Positions 6,491 to 13,506 of a DNA stretch of 18,119 bases are shown one piece after another. The DNA is from an uncultured Prevotellaceae bacterium. Its GTDB lineage: Bacteria; Bacteroidota; Bacteroidia; Bacteroidales; Muribaculaceae. The DNA is taken from assembly GCA_937904375.1 (NCBI GenBank), contig CALDIG010000272.1, forward strand, positions 1 to 18,119. Direction: 5' to 3'. Position numbers and translations under genes: made by a program. The first letter of the stretch is position 1, and each line of letters starts with the position of its first letter. Below the pieces are notes generated by a model, which saw nothing but the letters and a program-made list of their open reading frames with translations, had not been told where the DNA came from and did no database searches.

Positions 6491-8050
6491 TTATTCAACT
6501 TTCCACTCTTTGATCGTGCGGGTCTCAGGGTCAACGGTCACACCCACCTTCACCTTGCGGCGAGGGTCGTTCCAGTAGGGAATGAGGTAGTTCTTCTCAT
6601 CTATTTGTGCCAAGGCATCATCAACCGTTGCTGACGATGAAATCTTCAACTCAAGCACGTAGATGGTGTTGCGGTTCTTGAGCACTACGTCGCAGCGGCC
6701 TCGGGCATTCTTGACCTCGGTCTGGGTCTCTATTCCCACGCAGTCGAAGACGACTTTCAATATGGCCTCAAAGTCAAGCTCGTTTTTCACTCCCAGGTCG
6801 TAGGGCAGTGCCGAGAGATAGTTCTGCACCGCTGTTAATGCCGTGTTTATATCGTCTTTGAAGATAGCGCGTTGCACTATTCTAATCAGGTTGCGGTTGG
6901 CGTCGTGCGATTTGCTCAGGTAGCGAGGCATCAGGGTGCTGTACAGCCCCGAAAACACCTCACCATTGGGAATTCCCAGAGTGTAAAGGTCGAAGTCGAA
7001 CTCATAATTTTTAATCGTCAGGTAACCGCTTTGATAGAGAATATGAATTGCACTCTCCAGATTGTCAAAAGGTTGATCGAAATCCCGGTTATATATCTCA
7101 CAGCCTTCAATGTCGGAGAGTTTGAAATTATATAAATCGAGGATTTTTATCAAAGCGCTCGGTGTGGCACTGGCAAACCAGTAGTCTTTTAAAACCTCAT
7201 TGGCGAAGGTGTTGACGATGCTGAAAGGGTTGTAAACGTCAATCATCTTTGGTCCAAAATGATAGCCGTCGTAGCGGTCACGAAGTTTTTGCATTACTTG
7301 CTCTTGGGTGTAATTAAGTTCCGTCGCCAGTCTATCGATATCTTCTTTGAAATCACGTTCTAATTCTTGCGCTGTGATGCCGCACAATCCCTCCCATTCT
7401 TTGAGCATCGAGATGTTGCTCAGGTTGTTGATGGTAGAGAATATCGACATCTGCGAGAACTTGGTGATGCCGGTGATGAACACAAAACGCAGATGGTCGC
7501 CCATATTCTTCACCGGACCATAGAACGAGTTGTAGATGCTTCTTATGACATCCATCTTCTCGGGCTCGTCGATGACGTTTAGCACGGGTGAGTCGTACTC
7601 GTCGAAGATAAGCACCGCCCGGCTGCCGGTACGCTCGTGGGCGGTGATAATGAGCATTTTAAGTCGGTCTCCAAATGACAACTGGGCATTGCTCAAGTCA
7701 TATTTCTTTTCAAAATTGCTTAAAATCAAGTTAAGTGACTGAGCCACATAATCGGGATTGTCGTGCTTGCACTGCGACATATCGAAATTGAAGACAGGAT
7801 ACTCTGTCCAGTTCTTCTCAAGTTTCTCGATGGCGAGACCTTTGAACAACTCTTTATGCCCCTGGAAGTAGTGCCGCAATGTGGAGCACAGCAACGACTT
7901 GCCAAACCGCCTGGGGCGGTTCAGGAACATCGCATTTCCATAGTTGTTGGCTAAGTCATAGATATACTCGGTCTTATCCACATAGACAAAACCATCTTTA
8001 ATAATGCTCTCAAAGTCCTGCACTCCCACAGGAAAACGACGTCGTGACAT
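6491..8050 (-). CDS. AAA-ATPase-like protein with PD-(D/E)XK nuclease domain
   Basis: A 519-residue protein with two modules. The N-terminal AAA-ATPase_like domain (PF09820) begins with RRRFPVGVQDFESI and YVDKT (23-27). It has a Walker A-like loop NRPRRFGKS (44-52) and a Walker B strand AVLIFDEYDSPV (145-156). The C-terminal domain is a PDDEXK_9-type nuclease fold with GRCDVV (Asp454) and LELK (Glu467, Lys469) followed by a helix with Gln472-region residues. Length and architecture are standard for this family, which is present in many copies in Bacteroidales genomes. The biological role is unknown; a link to mobile DNA or defence has been suggested for relatives but nothing nearby supports it. 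A promoter at 8213-8244 predicts a leader of about 155 bases. Confidence 0.92.
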   Translation of the reverse strand: MSRRRFPVGVQDFESIIKDGFVYVDKTEYIYDLANNYGNAMFLNRPRRFGKSLLCSTLRHYFQGHKELFKGLAIEKLEKNWTEYPVFNFDMSQCKHDNPDYVAQSLNLILSNFEKKYDLSNAQLSFGDRLKMLIITAHERTGSRAVLIFDEYDSPVLNVIDEPEKMDVIRSIYNSFYGPVKNMGDHLRFVFITGITKFSQMSIFSTINNLSNISMLKEWEGLCGITAQELERDFKEDIDRLATELNYTQEQVMQKLRDRYDGYHFGPKMIDVYNPFSIVNTFANEVLKDYWFASATPSALIKILDLYNFKLSDIEGCEIYNRDFDQPFDNLESAIHILYQSGYLTIKNYEFDFDLYTLGIPNGEVFSGLYSTLMPRYLSKSHDANRNLIRIVQRAIFKDDINTALTAVQNYLSALPYDLGVKNELDFEAILKVVFDCVGIETQTEVKNARGRCDVVLKNRNTIYVLELKISSSATVDDALAQIDEKNYLIPYWNDPRRKVKVGVTVDPETRTIKEWKVE

Positions 8051-8055
8051 AATTC

Positions 8056-8087
8056 AGTAAACAAGTTGACAAATAAACAAGTTAATA
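8056..8087. repeat. 16-bp tandem repeat, two copies
   Basis: AGTAAACAAGTTGACA (8056-8071) and AATAAACAAGTTAATA (8072-8087) are adjacent 16-base units. They match, in opposite orientation, the 16-base unit at 689-729. The array lies six bases upstream of the PDDEXK start codon, inside its predicted 5' leader, just as the 689-729 array lies six bases upstream of the glycosyltransferase start. Confidence 0.8.
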
Positions 8088-8212
8088 AGCAATTTGTAGG
8101 GACAAGGGCGGGTCTTGTTCGCAAGTTGACAGGCTGAAGAACAGAAAGGCAATGGGCTTTTACTCTCCACCCTGCACTCCTCCTCATTATCGAGGACAAA
8201 CTTTCTCGGTTA

Positions 8213-8244
8213 CAAAGGTAATAAAAACATTGCATTGCATCAAG
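8213..8244 (-). promoter_or_regulatory. Bacteroidetes promoter for the PDDEXK gene
   Basis: On the minus strand TACCTTTG (8220-8213) is a perfect -7 element. CTTG (8244-8241) lies 20 bases upstream as an approximate -33 element. Transcription would start near 8206, giving a leader of about 155 bases that contains the 16-base repeats. The site is back to back with the plus-strand promoter at 8252-8282, with no overlap. Confidence 0.65.
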
Positions 8245-8251
8245 CAATCAT

Positions 8252-8282
8252 TTTGTTTTTTTAAAAAAAGATAGTAACTTTG
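8252..8282 (+). promoter_or_regulatory. Bacteroidetes promoter for the 8343-12225 gene set
   Basis: TTTG (8252-8255), 19 bases, TAACTTTG (8275-8282): an ideal match to the Bacteroidetes sigma-ABfr promoter. Transcription should begin near 8289, about 54 bases ahead of ATG 8343. This also rules out a start codon at 8280, which lies inside the -7 box. Confidence 0.8.
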
Positions 8283-8342
8283 CCAAATAATAAGGCAACA
8301 AAGATACGTAAAACGGAAACTGTCAACCAACTTGATACCATA

Positions 8343-9380
8343 ATGTCAAAAATTGGTTTTGTTTACATACTTCTAGCAATGATAATGTCATTGTGCTGCA
8401 GCTGCAAGCACGATAGGCAAGCTATCGACAACCCCAAGCCGGCGGTCTATTACTGGCGCACGTCGTTCAGCCTTGACGATGTGGAACGCCAGTTCCTGCG
8501 CGACTATAATGTGGGGAAGATGTATGTGCGGTATTTTGATGTGGTGGTCGATAGCAAGACTCAACAGCTAAGACCTAACGCCACTATCCAATTTAAAGAC
8601 CCGATGCCTGACGGCATTGAAGTGATTCCCACCATTTTTATCGTGAACGAGTGTGTGAATCACGGCATCGACACAATAGCCACGCTGCTAGTTGACAGAG
8701 TGTTGCAGATGTGCGAGACTCACGACATCAAAGGCGTGAGAGAGCTGCAAATCGACTGCGACTGGACAGCAAAAACCCAAGACGCTTATTTCAAGTTCCT
8801 CGAACAGGTGCGACAGCTGCTCGCCGACAAAGGCATGAAACTAAGCGCAACCATTAGGCTGCACCAGCTTGCGATGACGCCCCCACCTGTTGACTACGGA
8901 GTGCTGATGATGTACAACACCGGCGACCTCAAGAACAGCAAGCAGCGCAACCCCATTCTCGACAAGCGCGACGTGGAGCCTTACCTCAAATACTTGGCCG
9001 GATACAACCTGCCGCTGTGCGCCGCCTATCCCAACTTCGGGTGGCAGCTGCTGTTCACTGGCGACAAGTTCCGCGACATTCTCTACAGTGAGGACCTGAG
9101 CGACACCACGCTCTACCAGCCTGTGGGCGACGGGAAATATGTGGTCATCAGCAGCATTGACCTGCCCAACTACCTAAGCAGCAACAGTACCTACACCTAT
9201 CTAAATGCCGGCGACACAGTGATGGTGGTTAAACCCGACGCTCAAACCTTAGTCCAAGTGCATGATGCCTTGAGTCACGAGCGTCCTGGCATCAACGACC
9301 AAGTGATAATTTACCATTTAAACAATAGCAGTATAAACAATTATTCACCAAGCGATTATGAGAAAATATTTAATCCTTAG
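8343..9380 (+). CDS. Probable lipoprotein, TIM-barrel/DUF3142-like
   Basis: A 345-residue exported protein. I chose ATG 8343 because the frame upstream reads into the promoter and because MSKIGFVYILLAMIMSLCCSC is then a lipoprotein-type signal peptide; the anchor Cys is probably one of the three at residues 18-21. The mature protein begins with VYYWRTSFSLDD and has strands such as KMYVRYFDVV, VIPTIFIVN, VRELQIDCDWT and KLSATIRLHQL. The pattern, with Asp residues at the ends of strands, resembles DUF3142 and GH18-type TIM barrels. No characterised relative is recognised and the substrate is unknown; a sugar-processing or sugar-binding role is only a guess. The next gene begins inside it (23-base overlap), which points to a shared function. 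Confidence 0.75.
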   Translation: MSKIGFVYILLAMIMSLCCSCKHDRQAIDNPKPAVYYWRTSFSLDDVERQFLRDYNVGKMYVRYFDVVVDSKTQQLRPNATIQFKDPMPDGIEVIPTIFIVNECVNHGIDTIATLLVDRVLQMCETHDIKGVRELQIDCDWTAKTQDAYFKFLEQVRQLLADKGMKLSATIRLHQLAMTPPPVDYGVLMMYNTGDLKNSKQRNPILDKRDVEPYLKYLAGYNLPLCAAYPNFGWQLLFTGDKFRDILYSEDLSDTTLYQPVGDGKYVVISSIDLPNYLSSNSTYTYLNAGDTVMVVKPDAQTLVQVHDALSHERPGINDQVIIYHLNNSSINNYSPSDYEKIFNP

Positions 9381-11451
9381 CCTTCTTGCGGTGGCTACAC
9401 TGCAATCGTGGGCATGTGGCGGCTGGATAAGACCCAACTACTACATGTTCAGCGTGTTTAACCGCAACTTGATGGAGAACCCCTTCTCACAAGAGACAAA
9501 GCAGTATTGGATAGACTACACTGGCGACGAATCGGCGGGGTGGGCGTGCGAACTTCTCGACAATGTAAAGCCCGAGGAGTTTGACAAGAGTGACAATAAG
9601 ATAATTGCCACTGCCCGCAAGAAAGGCGACACCGAGACACTCAACTACCTGCGATTGCTCGTGAAGTATCTCAACAACGACGGCAGCGACGACAACAGTT
9701 GGAACTATCCCACCAAAGAGCAGTTGGCGCAGCGCAAAGTGGCTGTTCAGCAGGTACTCAAGCAGGCGCAGGCCTATAAGGGCACTAAATACAAGAGCCA
9801 GTATGCCCTGCTGGTGATGCGCTGCAACATGACCGCCGAGAACCATCAGGCTAACATCAACTACTGGGAGAAGACCGCCAGCCGCCTCAAGGACAACGTG
9901 TATAAGCGCTGGATGAAGGACATCTATGCCGGCGCGCTCTACAACACGGGCAAGAAGGACAAGGCGTGCGAGATTTATGCCGAACTTGGTGACATGACAA
10001 GCATCAAATACTGCGTGCGCAAGAAGCGTAACCTCAAGGGCATCAAAGAGGAATATGCCGCCAATCCCAACTCCCCCACCCTCGTTTTCCTCGTTCAGGA
10101 CTTCGTGAACAACACCCAGGAGACACTCGACAACGGCAGCGACCCCGAGTTTATGCGTTATGTGGAGGCAACTGGCATCTATGAGAACGAGATGAACGAC
10201 TTCATCGTTTTTGCAGGCAAAGTGCTCGACGAGAAAAAGACCAAGTCGCCCGCCATGTGGGAGGCCGCGCGTGGATTTGTCAACTACATGGCAGGCAATC
10301 AAAATGACGCCATCAGGCAGCTCACCAATGCTCAGACCCTCGATGGCACACAGCGCATGAAGGACAACGCCCGCGCCTGCCTGATGCTCGCCAGCATCAA
10401 GAGCGCGAAACCCACTGATGAGTACTTCAACTATATGCTTGGAGAGTATAAATGGCTGGAGCAGAAAGCTGGATATGACAAGGACCACTATGCCACCGAC
10501 CCTCATTACAACGATGTGTTTGAGCGTGTGACTTACGATGCCCTTGTGCCTCAATACTACAAGTGGGGCATGCCCAACCAGGCAACAGCTCTGCTTGGCA
10601 TGGCGGCACACAACAGCGAATACTCCTCGGAGTACAGCTGCCAGCTCGACACGCTCAGCTCAAGCGAATTTGAGGGTTTCAAATACTACCTCGACAACGG
10701 CACCAGCAATGCCTTCGAGAAATGGGTGGCATCGTATTGCAGCATCGACAACGTCAAGTTCAACGATATGATGGGCACCAAACTCGTGCGCGAAGGCGAG
10801 TTCCAAGCCGCCATCAACTACCTTGAGAAAGTGCCGCTGAGCTATATCTCGGAGCAAGGCATCAGCTACTACATGGCACGCAAAAACTATAATAATGTAA
10901 TTTGGATGAAACGCCAGTTCCTGAGTTTTTTGAACGAAGAGAACACTCCAGTGAAATCTAACGCCAAATTGCAGTACTGCCGCGATATGGTGGAGCTTGA
11001 CAACCAGATTGCCAACAGCAGGGATGAGGAACGCAACAAACTGCTCTATAAGAAAGCCAATATGCTCTACCAAGCAAGCCACAAGGGAGACTGCTGGTAT
11101 CTCGCTCATTACCAGAACGGCGAGTGTTCCGAGAAACTGCGCAGTGAGTACGATTTCATCGGCACGGCACGCCGCCTCCTCATGGCTGCCGAGCACGATT
11201 CCGAGAGCATGGACTTCAAGCAGAAGTGCATCTTCGCCCAGACGTTCATCACCGCCGAGAACTACGGATATTGCGTAGTTAGCAACTATGATTGGACCAC
11301 TAAAAAATATACCTACTCAATCGACGAGGAGCAATATCCGCACATCCGCTCTATTGAAAGACTGCTCGACTTCGCCAACACCAGCGGCAACCCCGATGCC
11401 GACTACATGAGCAAATGCGACATCATCAAAGTGTTCAAGCAGTATAATTAA
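9358..11451 (+). CDS. Large secreted protein, probable helical-repeat
   Basis: A 697-residue exported protein of no family I can name with certainty. MRKYLILSLLAVATLQSWA is a signal peptide, followed at once by CGGWIRPNYYMFSVFNRN. The Cys after SWA may be lipidated or be the first mature residue. The rest is long runs of amphipathic helices with TPR-like spacing of Ala, Tyr and Gly (for example YAGALYNTGKKDKACEIYAELGD, AARGFVNYMAGNQNDAIRQLTNAQ and GEFQAAINYLEKVPLSYI), so an alpha-solenoid that binds protein or glycan is likely. It overlaps the preceding lipoprotein gene by 23 bases and is followed after six bases by a metallophosphoesterase gene. The N-terminal CG-W-x-P-x-YY pattern recurs in uncharacterised Bacteroidetes proteins. 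Confidence 0.8.
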   Translation: MRKYLILSLLAVATLQSWACGGWIRPNYYMFSVFNRNLMENPFSQETKQYWIDYTGDESAGWACELLDNVKPEEFDKSDNKIIATARKKGDTETLNYLRLLVKYLNNDGSDDNSWNYPTKEQLAQRKVAVQQVLKQAQAYKGTKYKSQYALLVMRCNMTAENHQANINYWEKTASRLKDNVYKRWMKDIYAGALYNTGKKDKACEIYAELGDMTSIKYCVRKKRNLKGIKEEYAANPNSPTLVFLVQDFVNNTQETLDNGSDPEFMRYVEATGIYENEMNDFIVFAGKVLDEKKTKSPAMWEAARGFVNYMAGNQNDAIRQLTNAQTLDGTQRMKDNARACLMLASIKSAKPTDEYFNYMLGEYKWLEQKAGYDKDHYATDPHYNDVFERVTYDALVPQYYKWGMPNQATALLGMAAHNSEYSSEYSCQLDTLSSSEFEGFKYYLDNGTSNAFEKWVASYCSIDNVKFNDMMGTKLVREGEFQAAINYLEKVPLSYISEQGISYYMARKNYNNVIWMKRQFLSFLNEENTPVKSNAKLQYCRDMVELDNQIANSRDEERNKLLYKKANMLYQASHKGDCWYLAHYQNGECSEKLRSEYDFIGTARRLLMAAEHDSESMDFKQKCIFAQTFITAENYGYCVVSNYDWTTKKYTYSIDEEQYPHIRSIERLLDFANTSGNPDADYMSKCDIIKVFKQYN

Positions 11452-11457
11452 TGTGAC

Positions 11458-12225
11458 ATGAAAATACAATATGCCAGTGACTTGCATCTGGAATTTAAGG
11501 AAAACACCCGTTACCTCAACGAGCATCCTCTTGAGGTGGCGGGTGATATCCTTGTGCTGGCAGGCGACATACTGCTATTCGGGGAGAAACAGCTAAGCGA
11601 GCACCCATTCTGGGACTGGTGCAGCGACCATTACGCACACACATTCATAGTGCCAGGCAACCACGAGTACTACAACCGTGTGGATGTGCTTGCCACACTC
11701 GCCAACTTCACCTACCCTATTCGCAAAAACGTCACCTACGTCAATAACCGAAGCATCACATTGGGTGATACCGAGCTGTTTTTCACCACTCTGTGGAGCC
11801 GCATCAGCGACGATGCGCTTGCAGCTGTGCAGATGGGCATGAACGACTGCCGCCGCATCGCCTTTGGCGACCACATCCTCCTCGCCACCGACTATGCCCG
11901 CGCCCATGACAAGTGCCTCACCTGGCTCAAAGACGCGCTAAGCAAGTCCACGGCACAGCACAAAGTGGTGGTCACCCACCACTGCCCTATCATTGCTGAA
12001 GACCCGAGATATGAAGACAACGGACTGTCTTCGGCGTTTGTCGTTGACCTTGAGGATTTCATCAAGCAAAGCGACATCGACTACTGGATCTTCGGTCACA
12101 CCCACTGGAACGCCAAGCGAGGGACAAAAATAGGCAACACCACCCTCCTGACTAACCAGATGGGCTACCTCACCCATGGCGGAGAAGATGGCTTCTCGCT
12201 AAACGAGATGATAAACATCGACTAA
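11458..12225 (+). CDS. Calcineurin-like metallophosphoesterase
   Basis: A 255-residue cytoplasmic protein of the calcineurin-like phosphoesterase superfamily. The full set of two-metal ligands is visible: DLH (8-10), GD (36-37), GNHE (67-70), HH (174-175) and GHTH (213-216). An intact centre predicts hydrolysis of a phosphomonoester or phosphodiester; the substrate cannot be read from the sequence. There is no signal peptide, so it is a cytoplasmic partner for two exported proteins encoded upstream, or an unrelated passenger. It starts six bases after the large helical-repeat protein and has no promoter of its own, so it is probably the last gene of that transcript. No T-run terminator is seen after its stop codon. 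Confidence 0.93.
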   Translation: MKIQYASDLHLEFKENTRYLNEHPLEVAGDILVLAGDILLFGEKQLSEHPFWDWCSDHYAHTFIVPGNHEYYNRVDVLATLANFTYPIRKNVTYVNNRSITLGDTELFFTTLWSRISDDALAAVQMGMNDCRRIAFGDHILLATDYARAHDKCLTWLKDALSKSTAQHKVVVTHHCPIIAEDPRYEDNGLSSAFVVDLEDFIKQSDIDYWIFGHTHWNAKRGTKIGNTTLLTNQMGYLTHGGEDGFSLNEMINID

Positions 12226-12245
12226 AGCACAAATTCGGTTATATC

Positions 12246-12275
12246 AAACAATTACAAACAATTACGAACAATTAT
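12246..12275. repeat. 10-bp tandem repeat, three copies
   Basis: AAACAATTAC (12246-12255), AAACAATTAC (12256-12265) and GAACAATTAT (12266-12275) lie in direct succession 20 bases after the phosphoesterase stop codon. A looser copy, CACAATTATT, follows near 12287. Confidence 0.8.
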
Positions 12276-12393
12276 TTTTATTGCTCACAATTATTTATTG
12301 TTGCCTTTAGATCAAATGCTCACACTCGCTAAATCAAACAAAGACAACAAAGAAAAACAAAGACAACAAAAATGCGATTAAGCGAGACAAAGT

Positions 12394-12411
12394 GACACGG
12401 CGTGCCGTGTC
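12394..12411. repeat. Palindrome with 8-bp arms in a GC island
   Basis: GACACGGC (12394-12401) and GCCGTGTC (12404-12411) are perfect inverted copies separated by GT. The spacing is too tight for a good RNA hairpin unless the inner pairs open, so a dimeric DNA-binding site is at least as likely. It sits in the centre of the GC island about 165 bases upstream of the SRP RNA promoter. Confidence 0.55.
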
Positions 12412-12575
12412 CGTGTTGCGGCGCGTCGGCGGTGAGGCTGCTCAAAGCCTTGCGAGCGTGAGCATTTTATCCAATTTTTGTTATTCTTGTCCGTTTTTTG
12501 TTGTTTTTGTTTGAAAAGAGAGACACAGCCGTAAGTTGCATTCGGCACCAATTAAGCAAAGATTTCGAAAAAAAA

Positions 12576-12606
12576 TTTGCTGGTAACAAAAAAAGTTGTA
12601 CCTTTG
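12576..12606 (+). promoter_or_regulatory. Strong Bacteroidetes promoter for SRP RNA
   Basis: TTTG (12576-12579), 19 bases, TACCTTTG (12599-12606): a perfect Bacteroidetes promoter. The expected start, six to seven bases downstream, falls on the GGGTAAG that opens the terminal stem of the SRP RNA, so promoter and RNA support one another. Confidence 0.88.
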
Positions 12607-12611
12607 CACCC

Positions 12612-12714
12612 GGGTAAGTCCTACACGGCCAGCTCCCTGCCAATCCCCCAGGTCTTGACCGAAGCAAGGGTAACAGGTTGTAGCGGCGCGATGTAGTCTT
12701 CTTACCCTTTTTTT
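12612..12714 (+). ncRNA. ffs: Small bacterial SRP RNA (4.5S-like)
   Basis: The RNA part of the signal recognition particle, which with Ffh and FtsY targets membrane and secreted proteins to the translocon. The ends pair: GGGTAAG (12612-12618) with CTTACCC (12701-12707), then CTACA (12621-12625) with TGTAG (12692-12696). A T-run (12708-12714) ends the transcript. The conserved domain IV is present: CAGG (12649-12652) on the 5' side and AGCA (12663-12666) on the 3' side of the Ffh-binding symmetric loop, then AGGGTAA. The length of about 100 bases fits the small SRP type. The odd point is the ten-base tip TCTTGACCGA (12653-12662), where most bacteria have a GGAA tetraloop; see the findings. The gene has its own promoter and terminator. 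Confidence 0.9.
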
Positions 12715-12774
12715 GTGCCCATACGTCAAGGAATGCGGAATTAGCCACGAGATATAATAATCCCAACTCTAAGT

Positions 12775-12805
12775 TTTGAATTTTTAGAAATGTTCATTAT
12801 CTTTG
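12775..12805 (+). promoter_or_regulatory. Bacteroidetes promoter for the NDT-like gene
   Basis: TTTG (12775-12778), 19 bases, TATCTTTG (12798-12805). The spacing is ideal. Transcription should begin near 12812, giving a leader of about 30 bases before ATG 12842. The gene is therefore expressed independently of the SRP RNA. Confidence 0.8.
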
Positions 12806-12841
12806 TGGCAGAAAACAGCATGATTACCAAACATAACCCTT

Positions 12842-13369
12842 ATGGATACACAGTATAAACTATTTTTTGGAGGTGCTTTTGGCTTCGACTATCGTGACGA
12901 CGATTTTGACATTGCTGCCGCCGAGGACTATAGGGCACAGATCCTTGGCAGCATAGAGACTTTGCTGAAACCCAAGGACATGAATGGTGTACTAATCAAT
13001 GACAACGTACTCTACGTAGGTCCTTTCTATTTCGAGGCCGAGAGCATGAATGCCGAGGACATCATTATGTGTGAGAAACAGATGATAGAGAATTGCACCG
13101 ATGCCATTTTTGTGCTCGACGAAGCAGCATGCCCTGGCACAATAGCCGAAATCATGTATGCCAACTCTCTAAAGAAATTCATTCACCTGTTTTATGTGAG
13201 GCACAACGACGATGAAGAGACCGAGAGCCACCTGCACACGCCATGCTGGTATCCTCTGATATTCTGCCAGCAGACAAATCCCGAGGTCAGACTTCATGAA
13301 TGTGAGAGCAAAAACGACGCAGCAAGAAAAATCATCGACCTTATAACTTTCCATTATAGTGAAATTTAG
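12842..13369 (+). CDS. Nucleoside 2-deoxyribosyltransferase-like protein
   Basis: A 175-residue cytoplasmic protein that resembles the nucleoside 2-deoxyribosyltransferase superfamily (PF05014 and relatives). It has an N-terminal strand KLFFGGAFGF (6-15), and the signature CTDAIFVLDEAACPGTIAEIMYANSLKKF (85-113) matches the family pattern D-x-V-V-A-x-L-(D/E)...G-T-x-x-E-x-x-x-A...(G/K)K. Glu103 is in the position of the catalytic nucleophile that holds the deoxyribose. Family members swap bases between deoxynucleosides, hydrolyse nucleotides, or act on NAD-like molecules, so the substrate is open. It is divergent from textbook enzymes in the N-terminal half (acidic DYRDDDFD). It has its own promoter and is convergent with ruvC across a repeat array. 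Confidence 0.75.
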   Translation: MDTQYKLFFGGAFGFDYRDDDFDIAAAEDYRAQILGSIETLLKPKDMNGVLINDNVLYVGPFYFEAESMNAEDIIMCEKQMIENCTDAIFVLDEAACPGTIAEIMYANSLKKFIHLFYVRHNDDEETESHLHTPCWYPLIFCQQTNPEVRLHECESKNDAARKIIDLITFHYSEI

Positions 13370-13374
13370 ATGAG

Positions 13375-13506
13375 TTTGCCGCTTCGCTAGTTTGCCGCTT
13401 CGCTAGTTTGCCGCTCGCAATGCTCGCTAGTCTGCCGCTTCGCTAGTTTGCCGCTCGCGATGCTCGCTAGTTGGCTGCTTCGCTAGTTTTCCGTGCTTCG
13501 CACTAA
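13375..13506. repeat. Mixed 16/24-bp tandem array between convergent genes
   Basis: Six full units: TTTGCCGCTTCGCTAG (13375-13390), the same again (13391-13406), a 24-base form (13407-13430), TCTGCCGCTTCGCTAG (13431-13446), a second 24-base form (13447-13470) and TTGGCTGCTTCGCTAG (13471-13486). A degenerate unit follows to 13506. The 24-base forms add a copy of GCTCGC(A/G)AT inside the same frame. Every unit ends in CTAG. The last degenerate unit supplies the CTA that is the ruvC stop codon (13503-13505). The array fills the whole gap from five bases after the NDT-like stop codon. Confidence 0.92.

Larger units (their letters stand above)
12226..12575. other. 350-base gene-free stretch between phosphoesterase and SRP RNA
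   Basis: No credible gene on either strand. The left part is AT-rich with a 10-base repeat (12246-12275) and CAAACAAAGACAACAAAG-type runs (12334-12372). In the middle lies a GC-rich island (about 12390-12455) with a near-perfect palindrome at 12394-12411. The right part (about 12455-12516) resembles the left part read on the other strand: ATGCTCACACTCGC at 12315 and GCGAGCGTGAGCAT at about 12452 are inverted copies with one mismatch. No terminator for the phosphoesterase gene is obvious. Confidence 0.6.

Noticed and set aside
6491..8050. Defence-island or transposon gene
   Set aside because: The ATPase/PDDEXK protein stands alone among housekeeping genes; no target-site duplication, inverted termini or partner defence genes were seen.
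8280..8342. TTG start for the 8343 lipoprotein
   Set aside because: The codon lies inside the -7 box of the promoter and would bury the signal peptide.
9487..10611. A 374-codon open frame on the minus strand
   Set aside because: It lies wholly opposite the large secreted protein gene; its Leu/Val/His-rich composition is that of an antisense shadow, and the plus frame has a signal peptide and operon context.
12467..12766. Open frames on the minus strand across the SRP RNA
   Set aside because: They run antisense through a structured RNA and its promoter and show no protein family features.
13375..13506. CRISPR array
   Set aside because: Units are contiguous with no unique spacers, and there are no cas genes in the window.
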